64,000 nucleotides of DNA, taken from Lewinellaceae bacterium (GTDB lineage: Bacteria > Bacteroidota > Bacteroidia > Chitinophagales > Saprospiraceae). Positions 44,250 through 52,076 of the stretch are shown piece by piece (within the stretch, counting starts at the first letter, position 1; every line of letters begins with the position of its first letter). The position numbers were made by a program, and so were the translations under genes. The stretch lies in the NCBI GenBank assembly GCA_020636045.1, contig JACJYP010000003.1:372001-436000 (forward strand), read 5' to 3'. The notes beneath the pieces were generated by a model. The model saw only the letters and a program-made list of their open reading frames with translations. It did no database searches and was not told where the DNA came from.

Positions 44250-45335
44250 ATGAAACAAACGATCATACTCATCTGCATCGCCCTGACGGCCTCCTGTGCC
44301 GGCGGCAAGCGATTTGTCGACGAAAATCTCTGGACCCTTCAACCGATCAAGAAGATCGACGATTACAATCCGATTCTTCAACCCGACGGCGAATCAGAGT
44401 TCTTCTGCCCGGTACGCAAAACCAACCTGCGCTGGGAAGAACGCTCCGTGTTCAACCCCACTGCGATCGTTAAAGACGGCTGGGTGTGGATGCTTTACCG
44501 CGCGGAGGATAATGTAGGCAAACACGCCGGCACCTCGCGCATCGGGCTGGCCAAAAGCCGCGACGGCCTGGTATTCCGTCGGACGCCCCTGCCTGTCCTG
44601 TATCCTTCCAACGACCCCATGAAGACCTTCGAATGGGAAGGCGGCTGCGAAGACCCCCGCGTGGTGAAACGCAACGACGGCCTGTACGTGATGACCTATA
44701 CTGCTTATGACGGCGTTACAGCGCGGCTTTGCGTGGCTTCTTCCCGCGATCTGGTCACCTGGGAAAAGCATGGGCTGGTGCTGACCGATGCGAAATACCG
44801 CGACCGCTGGTCAAAATCGGGCGCCATCGTTTGCGAACTCGTGAACGACGAAGTGATCGCCAAAAAAGTAAAAGGCCGATACCAGATGTACTGGGGCGAT
44901 ACCGACCTGTTCATGGCGACTTCCGACGACCTTATCACCTGGACGCCTGTGGAAGATAAAAAGGGGAATTTGCTGTCCGTGCTCAGCCCGCGCCAGGGGC
45001 ATTTCGACAGCAAACTGGTGGAGCCGGGACCTTTTGCGCTGCTCCGCGAGCAGGGCATTCTGTTGATGTACAACAGCGCCAACGACGGTGAAAAAGGCGA
45101 TAAATCGCTTCCAAATATGGCTTATTCGGTCGGACAGGCGTTGTTTTCTTCAGACAAGCCTTCCAAACTGATCGGCCGCTCCAAACAATATTCCATGACC
45201 CCCGACCGCCCCTACGAGATCAGCGGGCAGGTGAACAACGTTTGTTTTCTGGAGGGCATGGTATGGCACAACGGACAATGGCTGTTGTACTATGGCACCG
45301 CCGACTCGAAGATCGCGGTGGCATCGTGCAAGTGA
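44250..45335 (+). CDS. Glycoside hydrolase family 130 protein, lipoprotein
   Basis: 361-aa five-bladed propeller enzyme, family GH130 (beta-mannoside phosphorylases and hydrolases). Lipobox LTASCAGG anchors it in the envelope, which is unusual for phosphorylases and fits the extracytoplasmic hydrolase-type subgroup. Propeller motifs: NPTAIVKDGWVWMLYRAED, RIGLAKSRDGLVF, EWEGGCEDPRVVKRND (the conserved Asp/Glu region; GCEDPR is the family hallmark), and LFMATSDDLITW. Substrate probably a beta-mannosyl linkage; the phosphorylase-or-hydrolase question cannot be settled by eye. Confidence 0.88.
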   Translation: MKQTIILICIALTASCAGGKRFVDENLWTLQPIKKIDDYNPILQPDGESEFFCPVRKTNLRWEERSVFNPTAIVKDGWVWMLYRAEDNVGKHAGTSRIGLAKSRDGLVFRRTPLPVLYPSNDPMKTFEWEGGCEDPRVVKRNDGLYVMTYTAYDGVTARLCVASSRDLVTWEKHGLVLTDAKYRDRWSKSGAIVCELVNDEVIAKKVKGRYQMYWGDTDLFMATSDDLITWTPVEDKKGNLLSVLSPRQGHFDSKLVEPGPFALLREQGILLMYNSANDGEKGDKSLPNMAYSVGQALFSSDKPSKLIGRSKQYSMTPDRPYEISGQVNNVCFLEGMVWHNGQWLLYYGTADSKIAVASCK

Positions 45336-45402
45336 GTATGTGCAGCCGAATGTGTAATTTGCGAGGGCCCTTTTTCTTTTTTTTACCATTATTCGGTCTT
45401 CC

Positions 45403-45960
45403 ATGGCAAAACAAACCAAGTACATCAAAGACCTGATGAGTGCGGAAAGCGCGCACCTCGAAAAATTGCACCAGATCGTGCGGCATTCGCTGGAGGAGGA
45501 AGAATTGCTGACCCAGACGCTGATGAAAGCCGATCAGGGGTCCGCGCGTTACGGCGAACGCCTTGCCGACAAAGTGGCGGAGTTCGGCGGGAGCTGGACG
45601 TTCATTATCACCTTTGCCGTTGTGCTGGTCTCCTGGATCGCGCTGAACTCGTATTTTCTGGCTCAGCGAACCTTCGACCCGTATCCCTACATACTGCTCA
45701 ACCTCATCCTCTCGTGCCTCGCCGCCATACAGGCGCCCGTGATCATGATGAGCCAGAACCGCCAGGAGGCCAAAGACCGGAAACGGGCAGAGAACGACTA
45801 CCTGATCAACCTGAAGTCGGAGATCGAAATACGGCACATGCACCAGAAACTGGACCTGTCGCTGGAAGATCAGTACAAGCATTTGTGCGAGATCCAGCAG
45901 CGGCAGATCGAACTGCTGGAAAAGATCGAGCGCAAACTGGATCGGCTTGGCAAGCAGTAA
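45403..45960 (+). CDS. DUF1003 membrane protein
   Basis: 185 aa with two closely spaced transmembrane helices: GSWTFIITFAVVLVSWIALNSYF and PYILLNLILSCLAAIQAPVIMM. Then comes SQNRQEAKDRKRAENDYLINLKSEIEI, the recognisable DUF1003 signature, and a C-terminal coiled coil. Inner membrane; function unknown. Confidence 0.88.
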   Translation: MAKQTKYIKDLMSAESAHLEKLHQIVRHSLEEEELLTQTLMKADQGSARYGERLADKVAEFGGSWTFIITFAVVLVSWIALNSYFLAQRTFDPYPYILLNLILSCLAAIQAPVIMMSQNRQEAKDRKRAENDYLINLKSEIEIRHMHQKLDLSLEDQYKHLCEIQQRQIELLEKIERKLDRLGKQ

Positions 45961-45966
45961 CGAGCG

Positions 45967-46407
45967 TTATTCGCCGATATCCTCGTTCCAGAGTTCGGGA
46001 TTTTCGCGGATGAATGTCGTCATGAGGTCGTAACATTCATCGTCGTCGGCCACTTCCACCTGCACACCCCTCGAGCGCAGCAATGCCTCTTCGCCCATAA
46101 AGGTTTTGTTCTCGCCGATCACCACTTTGGGGATGCCGTACAGCAAAATGGTGCCGGAGCACATGGGGCAGGGAGAAAGGGTCGTGTAGAGCACGCATTC
46201 CCGGTAAACCGACGCTTTCTGGCGACCTGCATTTTCCAGGGCATCCATTTCGCCATGCAGCACCACGCTGCCTTTTTGCACCCTCCGGTTGTGGCCGCGG
46301 CCGATGATGCGCCCTTTGTGGACCAGCACCGAGCCGATCGGGATGCCGCCTTCGGAATAGCCCATCCGGGCCTCTTCAATAGCTGCCGCCAAAAATTCGT
46401 CTTTCAT
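45967..46407 (-). CDS. Cytosine-deaminase-like nucleoside/base deaminase
   Basis: 146-aa zinc deaminase of the CDA fold. Zinc motifs HGEMDAL (His and catalytic Glu) and PCPMCSG (two Cys) are present. The tail NKTFMGEEALLRSRGVQVEV matches the yeast cytosine deaminase (Fcy1) subgroup more than tRNA-adenosine deaminase TadA. Likely converts cytosine to uracil for salvage. Convergent with the DUF1003 gene, 6 bp apart. Confidence 0.88.
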   Translation of the reverse strand: MKDEFLAAAIEEARMGYSEGGIPIGSVLVHKGRIIGRGHNRRVQKGSVVLHGEMDALENAGRQKASVYRECVLYTTLSPCPMCSGTILLYGIPKVVIGENKTFMGEEALLRSRGVQVEVADDDECYDLMTTFIRENPELWNEDIGE

Positions 46408-46416
46408 CGCGTATGC

Positions 46417-46929
46417 TTATGATGGTTGCTGAAGCAGTTCGGTCATGCTGGCCAGGTGGTGGTCGTCGTGTTCCGCCACAAAAAAGGCCAGATCGATCAG
46501 TTTCATGGGGGTGCCCAGGCGGGGGTGTCTGGCGGCGTTTTCGAGCGCGGTCGCGCTGGCCGATCGCATCAAAGCGACCAGTTTGGCCCTTTCCGTTGCA
46601 AAATCGCCGATGAGGCCTTGAGCCGATCGACCGTCGTGGTCGGTTTCATGGGTTTTCTTGTTGCTCAGGTCGGCCGGTATCAGGTCCTGTTCGCCCTCCA
46701 TGATCTGCTTTGCGCGTGCGAACCAAAGCGGCTCCAGGTCGAGCAAATGGCCGATTTCTTTATGGAGGCTCCATCCTTCCTCGGGCCGGACGAGGGCATT
46801 CACCTGCAATTTTTCAAATTTGCCATTCAGTCGTGCCGGCGTACCTTCCAGGCGTTCGAGGATGCCGGGAAAAAGGCCGTTGTCGGCAATAGCCGGGAAT
46901 TGGCGTTCAAACCATTTTGTTCTTTTCAT
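46417..46929 (-). CDS. DinB family protein
   Basis: 170 aa from ATG 46929, chosen because of a TACATTTG box directly upstream. Four-helix DinB/YfiT fold with the metal-binding His set: EGWSLHKEIGHLLDLEPL and AEHDDHHLASMTELL. These are metal-dependent thiol-transferase-like enzymes of mostly unknown substrates. Divergent to the EamA-like gene, whose ATG lies within the DinB promoter box. Confidence 0.87.
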   Translation of the reverse strand: MKRTKWFERQFPAIADNGLFPGILERLEGTPARLNGKFEKLQVNALVRPEEGWSLHKEIGHLLDLEPLWFARAKQIMEGEQDLIPADLSNKKTHETDHDGRSAQGLIGDFATERAKLVALMRSASATALENAARHPRLGTPMKLIDLAFFVAEHDDHHLASMTELLQQPS

Positions 46930-46936
46930 AGCGTAA

Positions 46937-46944
46937 CAAATGTA
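46937..46944 (-). promoter_or_regulatory. -7 box (TACATTTG) for dinB-family gene, overlapping the EamA start
   Basis: Minus-strand TACATTTG ends 7 bases before ATG 46929 and overlaps the first base of ATG 46944 on the other strand; the mRNA would be almost leaderless. Confidence 0.5.
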
Positions 46945-47366
46945 TGGAAACATGGCTCTTTTATGCACTGCTCGCAACGTTTTTTGCGGGTGCAACGGCG
47001 GTGATCGCCAAATTCGGGCTTGGTGAAGTGCGGGCCGATTTCGGCCTTGCCGTGCGCACCATTGCTGTTTTTATGCTGGTCTGGCTGCTGGTATTTGCCC
47101 AGCGGGGATGGTCGGACTGGCAAAAACTGACACCACGCGCGCTGGGATTTTTGTTGCTGTCGGGCGTCACCACCGCTTTGTCGTGGGTATGCTACTACCG
47201 CGCTATCAAAATGGGCCCGGTGTCCATCGTGGCAGCCATCGACAAAGGCAGCATCCTGGTGACCCTGCTTCTGTCGTTTTGGTTGCTGCGCGAACCCGCG
47301 ACGCCAAAAGTGTTGCTGGGCGCCGGGCTGATCCTGGCAGGCCTTGTCGTTTTGGTCGTTCGGTAG
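46944..47366 (+). CDS. Single-domain EamA-like transporter
   Basis: 140 aa with four to five hydrophobic helices and the closing motif WLLREPATPKVLLGAGLILAGLVVLVV that marks EamA (drug/metabolite transporter) repeats. Full EamA proteins have two repeats (~300 aa); this has one, as in the short inner-membrane subgroup that dimerises. Substrate unknown. Confidence 0.88.
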   Translation: METWLFYALLATFFAGATAVIAKFGLGEVRADFGLAVRTIAVFMLVWLLVFAQRGWSDWQKLTPRALGFLLLSGVTTALSWVCYYRAIKMGPVSIVAAIDKGSILVTLLLSFWLLREPATPKVLLGAGLILAGLVVLVVR

Positions 47367-47499
47367 CCTTCTGCATTCAAAAAACCGGAATCCAGGTGAA
47401 GATCGCTTCGGTTTGCCCCTCCTGGCAAACGTTTGAACTGAAGTTTGCCGTTACTTGCGTTGTAATAATGCTGTATTCTGCGATTTTTGCCGAAACGAT

Positions 47500-48024
47500 A
47501 TGATCCGCATTACCACGGCTTACCGGTTTCTGACGGTCATCGGCCTGGGACTGGCCATTTTCCTGCTGGACCTGCTGGAACTGGCCAACCCTACCATCAG
47601 CGAAGCCTTGCTGCTCTGCGTCAGCATCGGCAAATCGGCCTATTTTATCTGGTTTACTTTTTACAATATCCGCGAAACGGCCGGGCACGATTTCTACTTC
47701 AACGACTTTGTGCCCTTTGCAACATTAAGCGTGCTGCTCATCATTTTGTCTTTCGGGCTCGACTACTATTGCCTTTACCGGATCAACGAACAGGCGTTTT
47801 CCGGCGATTTTGCTTCGGACAACGTGGCGGGCATTTTTCTGTCGTTTTTGTATTTCAGTGTGACAACCTTTACCACTGCCGGTCTGGGCGATATCGTGCC
47901 GCACTCCCTGAGCGCGCGTATTTTTGTCATGCTGGAACTGTTTATCGCCTTCTTTTTCACCATCCTGGTGATCGCCAACATCACGCATATCAGGGATTCC
48001 TTTTCAAAAAAGGCGCGTAAATGA
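47500..48024 (+). CDS. Potassium-channel-like pore protein
   Basis: 174 aa from ATG 47500. Helical segments around 10-30, 38-55 and 68-90, then a pore loop and a last helix (IFVMLELFIAFFFTILVIANI). The pore reads YFSVTTFTTAGLGDIVP, the usual ion-channel filter position TVGYGD being TAGLGD here (Leu for Tyr). Inner membrane; selectivity uncertain because of the changed filter. Confidence 0.83.
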   Translation: MIRITTAYRFLTVIGLGLAIFLLDLLELANPTISEALLLCVSIGKSAYFIWFTFYNIRETAGHDFYFNDFVPFATLSVLLIILSFGLDYYCLYRINEQAFSGDFASDNVAGIFLSFLYFSVTTFTTAGLGDIVPHSLSARIFVMLELFIAFFFTILVIANITHIRDSFSKKARK

Positions 48025-48062
48025 AGGCGGGAGACGGGAAAGCGCCGGATGCAGGGCGATCG

Positions 48063-48182
48063 GTAGCAGTAGGCAGTGGCAGTTGGCAGTTTTAAAATTA
48101 CGGTGCAAAGGGGTCTGCATTTTCTGGTTTTTCCAATCCCGCTAATACTGCCAACTGCGACTGCCACTGCCTACTGCTAACC
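48063..48182. repeat. Inverted GCAGTNN-type heptamer arrays between convergent genes
   Basis: Left arm 48063-48090 and right arm 48147-48182 are reverse complements except for one extra unit in the right arm, separated by 56 bp. They sit between the channel gene and the lipoprotein gene, which converge, so they probably serve as a two-way transcription end. Confidence 0.75.
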
Positions 48183-48205
48183 TACAGGGCCAATCAACCC
48201 CTACA

Positions 48206-48742
48206 TCATTGCTGTTTCATCGTCATCGTGCAGGAGTCGAGGACTTTGCGGGTAACGCTGTGCCGGAAAACCAGGTTCAACAGCATTGTTCCGTCGGGCT
48301 GCACCTTCCCGAACGCCTCGGGGAAAACCTTGATGCTGTCCTGATACGTACACGTGATGGGCAATTCCAGAATGTAAATGCTGTCGCCGTCGGGTTTTTC
48401 GTAGTAACTGGCATTGGTGCTGGCCGAGCCGGGGGCGCCGTTCAGTACAAAAGGCATCTGTACGATCCTGTCGACACCCTGACCCAGAAAGGCCAGCGCC
48501 AAAGTGTCGTAACACAGGCAGGAAGGGCCATAGCCTACGAAAGTGCCTGCGCTCAGCGTAATGCAGTTTCCCCCGAGTTCCAGGTTGCCGTCGGGGCACT
48601 GGCACGCATTATCAATGCAGGCGTAACCGGAACCGCAGTTTTCGCAGGGATCGCTGCAACAGTCATCGTCCTTGCAGGCATTAAAATACAGGATGCCGCC
48701 GGCGAGCAAAAGCGCCGTAAGCAAGCGTGTTTTGAAATTCAT
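48206..48742 (-). CDS. Cys-rich lipoprotein of unknown function
   Basis: 178 aa from ATG 48742 (MNFKTRLLTALLLAGGILYFNAC, lipobox FNAC). After the anchor comes a Cys-rich EGF-like stretch (CENCGSGYACIDNACQCPDG) and a beta-rich domain. Lipid-anchored in the envelope. Similar EGF-like lipoproteins are frequent in saprospirians but have no assigned role. Confidence 0.8.
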   Translation of the reverse strand: MNFKTRLLTALLLAGGILYFNACKDDDCCSDPCENCGSGYACIDNACQCPDGNLELGGNCITLSAGTFVGYGPSCLCYDTLALAFLGQGVDRIVQMPFVLNGAPGSASTNASYYEKPDGDSIYILELPITCTYQDSIKVFPEAFGKVQPDGTMLLNLVFRHSVTRKVLDSCTMTMKQQ

Positions 48743-49013
48743 AAAAAAGAGGCAGTGAAAGTGTTTATTCCTACTCTGTGCGCTTTTCGGATACGGCGGC
48801 CCAAAAAGGATCGGGCGGCGCAAGATTGGAATTTGGCGTTTTCGAACCTATACATGCTTGTCAAACAGGGACGGAAAAGTGATATCCGTGCAGGAAAAAG
48901 CAATAATTGTGTATCTGAATAACTTTTCGCCGGCCGAACCGGGTATTGGCCGTAACCTTGTGTCCGCACATCATTGATCCGCCGGATCGAACTCAAAAAC
49001 TGTGATCAACATC

Positions 49014-49580
49014 ATGCGTACGTTAAAATTGCAAATGCAGATCAGCGCGGACGGCTTCATCGCCAGTCCCGAAGGAAAACTCGACTGGATAACCTGGAAC
49101 TGGGACCAGGGCATCAAAGATCACGTCAGTGCGCTCACGGAGCCCGTCGACTGTATCCTGCTCGGCAGAAATGTGGCGGAAGGTTTTATCCCGCACTGGA
49201 CGGCACTCGCGCAGAACCCCGAAACGGCGGGCGAAGAACTCGCCTTTGCCCGGAAGATGGCGGATACGCCGAAAGTGGTGTTCAGCAGAACGCTGGACCA
49301 ATCGAAATGGGACAATACACAGATCGCGGGCGGCGCGCTCGACGACGAGATCGCGCGCCTGAAGCAACAGGACGGCGGCGACATCATCGTCTACGGCGGC
49401 GGCGAACTGGTATCGTCGCTGATCGGGCAGGGCCTGATCGACGAACTGAACCTGTTCGTCAACCCCACGGCCATCGGCGAGGGCATGTCGATCTTTCGCG
49501 ACCGCACCGGCCTGAAACTCAGGCAGTCCAAAGCCTTCGATTGCGGCATCGTGCTGCTGCAGTACGAGCCGCTGCGCTGA
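49014..49580 (+). CDS. Dihydrofolate-reductase-fold protein (RibD C-terminal type)
   Basis: 188-aa protein of the DHFR/RibD_C superfamily: MRTLKLQMQISADGFIASPEG (strand 1 and NADPH loop), VDCILLGRNVAEGF, PKVVFSRTLDQSKWDN, and DIIVYGGGELVSSLIGQGLIDELNLFVNP, the NADPH-binding GGGEL region. Likely an NADPH-dependent reductase of unknown substrate. Starting at ATG 49014 fits the domain start. Confidence 0.87.
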   Translation: MRTLKLQMQISADGFIASPEGKLDWITWNWDQGIKDHVSALTEPVDCILLGRNVAEGFIPHWTALAQNPETAGEELAFARKMADTPKVVFSRTLDQSKWDNTQIAGGALDDEIARLKQQDGGDIIVYGGGELVSSLIGQGLIDELNLFVNPTAIGEGMSIFRDRTGLKLRQSKAFDCGIVLLQYEPLR

Positions 49581-49604
49581 CAGGGGGAAACCTAGAACAA
49601 GTTC

Positions 49605-50144
49605 TTAATCCCCGAAAAACTGATCGTACGGGTTGTCGGGCTTCTTCGGCGCCGCCTTTTTCGGCTGATCCGTCTGTGGCTCGGGCAGATCGGGCGGCTC
49701 CATCAGTTCCGGAGCATCTTCTTCACCCTTCCGGAAACTTTCGATCTCTTCGAACTCCACGAATTCACCTTCCTCCCGGCCTTCCTGCGCACCGGCTTCC
49801 CTGCGTATTTTCTCGATCCTGTTGTAGCCGAGCGATTTGACAAACAGGTAAAGGGCGAAAACGGGAAAGACCAGCACCGCCAGCGCAGCAGTCAGCAGAC
49901 CGCCCACGGGGTTGGTTTCCATACTTTTCAGCCAGGACTTGAACGTATCGACGACTGCGCGCCAGTTGATGATCAGGGCCAGTACGAACAGCGCAGGCGC
50001 TGCCCAGTAGAGGACGATAAAAAATCCCTTCAGGATGTAATAAGCGGCCACGAGGCCCAATATGCCGAATATGAGACAGCCGATGCCCCCGCCGCCGGAA
50101 AAGCGTGCGGCGTAGCGGCCACGGCCAGAGTGGTAAAACATCAT
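49605..50144 (-). CDS. Membrane protein of unknown function, operon with EVE gene
   Basis: 179 aa. A Gly-rich hydrophobic start (GGGGIGCLIFGILGLVAAYYILKGFFIVLY), a second helix (APALFVLALII) and a third (LLTAALAVLVFPVFALYLFV), then an acidic Pro-rich C-terminal tail ending NPYDQFFGD. Last gene of a minus-strand set, starting 3 bases after the stop of the EVE gene. Function not recognised. Confidence 0.75.
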   Translation of the reverse strand: MMFYHSGRGRYAARFSGGGGIGCLIFGILGLVAAYYILKGFFIVLYWAAPALFVLALIINWRAVVDTFKSWLKSMETNPVGGLLTAALAVLVFPVFALYLFVKSLGYNRIEKIRREAGAQEGREEGEFVEFEEIESFRKGEEDAPELMEPPDLPEPQTDQPKKAAPKKPDNPYDQFFGD

Positions 50145-50147
50145 AGT

Positions 50148-50564
50148 TCAAATTTGCGTACTTCCGAGCTTCAAAAGGGTGGAAAATTCGTCGAAAGTAA
50201 CCGGCATTACCGACAAACGGGCGTTGCGCACCAGACCGAGTTGCTGTAAACCGGGGTGTTTTTTGATCTCCGTCAGTGGTACGGCCTTCGCAAAAGGCTT
50301 CAGGGGTTCGAGGTCTACGGCCGACCAGTCGCCCTTTTCAGCCGTGGGGTCGGGGTAGTGTTCTTTCGCTACGCGCGCGATGCCCACGATCTCCAGGCCG
50401 ATGTTCGAGTGATAGAACAGGCACAGATCGCCCGCTTTCATGGCGCGCAGGTTATTGCGGGCCTGGTAGTTGCGCACGCCGTCCCAGCGTGTGCGGCCGT
50501 CTTTTACCAATTGATCGAATCCGTAAACGTCGGGCTCGGATTTTACCAGCCAATACTGCTTCAT
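50148..50564 (-). CDS. EVE domain protein
   Basis: 138-aa EVE domain (PUA-like fold). Motifs: QYWLVKSEPDVYGFDQLVKDG at the start, WDGVRNYQARNNLRAMKAGDLCLFYHSN, and GIARVAKEHYPDP. EVE domains bind modified cytosines or other modified nucleotides; single-domain EVE proteins are common beside housekeeping genes. The start overlaps the end of xerD by 4 bp, so the two are translationally coupled. Confidence 0.92.
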   Translation of the reverse strand: MKQYWLVKSEPDVYGFDQLVKDGRTRWDGVRNYQARNNLRAMKAGDLCLFYHSNIGLEIVGIARVAKEHYPDPTAEKGDWSAVDLEPLKPFAKAVPLTEIKKHPGLQQLGLVRNARLSVMPVTFDEFSTLLKLGSTQI

Positions 50565-51514
50565 GTCTGAGGTGGTTGGGTGTTCGGATCAGCGGCGCCG
50601 GGCGCCTGCATCTTCAAGCGGGGATGGTAAAGGTAAATGGTCTCTTTCAGGTACTCGGTATCGAGGTGGGTGTAAATTTCGGTCGTCGTAATGCTTTCGT
50701 GCCCCAGCATGTCCTGCACGGCCTTCAGATCGGCGCCGCCTTCCACGAGGTGAGTGGCGAAAGAGTGGCGGAATGTGTGCGGACTGATGTTTTTGGTCAC
50801 GCCGGCCTGCCGCGCCAGTTCCTTGATGATGTAAAACACCATGACGCGGGTCAGGCGCGCGCCGTTGCGGTTGAGAAAAACGTAGTTTTCGTGGCCGGGG
50901 CGTATCTTTTTCAGGCCGCTGCGCACATGATCGATGTACATGCGCAGGTATTTCACGGCTTCGGCGCCGATGGGTACCAGGCGTTCCTTGTCGTTTTTGC
51001 CGACCACCTTTACGAAGCCTGCCTCCAGGAATAACTGCGTGAGCCGGAGATTGACCGCCTCGCTGACGCGCAGGCCGCAGGCGTACAGCACTTCCACGAT
51101 GGCGCGGTTGCGCACGCCCAGCGGCTCGGAGAGGTCGATCGCCGCCAGCATGGCCTGTATCTCGTGCACGGACAACACTTCCGGCACTTTTCGCCGCAGG
51201 CGCGGACCTTCGAGCAGTTCGGTAGGGTCTTCGTCGATGAGGTCTTCCACCAGCAGGAACTTGTAAAAGGCGCGCAGGCCGGAGATCATCCGCGCCTGTG
51301 TGCTGGCTTCCAGGCCCAGGCGGTTGATCCAGAAAATAAACTGTTCGAGTTCGGGTTGCCGCACCTGCAGGGGCGGTGTATCGAGCGATTCCAGTTCGAG
51401 GAACTGCGCGAATTTCTGCACGTCGTTCAGGTAAGCCCCGATGGTGTTCGGGCTGAGCGAGCGCTCCAACAACAGATAAGCGCGGAAAGAAGTCAGTGCG
51501 GATTCCCAGTTCAC
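50561..51514 (-). CDS. xerD: Tyrosine recombinase XerD
   Basis: 317-aa site-specific recombinase that resolves chromosome dimers at dif with XerC. N-terminal SAM-like core-binding domain (FRAYLLLERSLSPNTIGAYLNDVQKFAQFL), then the catalytic domain with Arg in LYACGLRVSEAV, Lys in the VGKNDKERLVPI segment, HTFRHSFATHLVEGGADL, LGHESITTTEIYTH (His and Tyr nucleophile). First gene of the three-gene set xerD-EVE-membrane protein. Confidence 0.93.
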   Translation of the reverse strand: MNWESALTSFRAYLLLERSLSPNTIGAYLNDVQKFAQFLELESLDTPPLQVRQPELEQFIFWINRLGLEASTQARMISGLRAFYKFLLVEDLIDEDPTELLEGPRLRRKVPEVLSVHEIQAMLAAIDLSEPLGVRNRAIVEVLYACGLRVSEAVNLRLTQLFLEAGFVKVVGKNDKERLVPIGAEAVKYLRMYIDHVRSGLKKIRPGHENYVFLNRNGARLTRVMVFYIIKELARQAGVTKNISPHTFRHSFATHLVEGGADLKAVQDMLGHESITTTEIYTHLDTEYLKETIYLYHPRLKMQAPGAADPNTQPPQT

Positions 51515-51663
51515 GATATGTTTCTATATCAGCGGTTTGCGTGAGTGTCGGACAGGCTTTTAAATGCAAATAGTGCAAATGCCTGAACACCCAACCTTTA
51601 TTGGCAGACTGTTAACCCGGCCTTATTAAAATCCCGATTTTGCGCCATTGGAGGCAGATGAGA

Positions 51664-51714
51664 GCACCCATGTTTGAGTCCCGATGAGGAACGAATCGGG
51701 ACGAGTTTGGGTGC
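51664..51714. repeat. Hairpin element in the intergenic region before a histidine kinase
   Basis: Arms GCACCCA/TGGGTGC (51664, 51708) enclose a second pair GTCCCGAT/ATCGGGAC around a short loop. A smaller palindrome follows at about 51720-51735. The 562-bp gap 51515-52076 otherwise has no gene that I can support. Confidence 0.6.
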
Positions 51715-52076
51715 GAACCTGCCGGAAATGGCCGGCAAAATTGCTGGATTTTAATACAGCCTTGATTTTTTGGTTCTTTTGCATCAAGGCAAAAGAACAG
51801 TATCGCAGGAGGCCAGGCCAATCAGGCCGTGTCGTTCAGTTGATAACCCGAAGGATTAAAAAATTCACCGCAGTCTTGAATGCTACGGCGGGACATGTGC
51901 GCCGTTAATCTCAGGTTAAATTGACCGGTAAGTCCCGGAATCCGACATATTTTTGTCCGAATTAACGTTAAACCCGTACGACGATTCCATTCGTACCTTC
52001 GGCCCGCATACCCGAAGACCCATCCATCAGCGACGCCGGCTGCCGAGGGCAGGCAGGCTTCCAACCGGAACGACAC

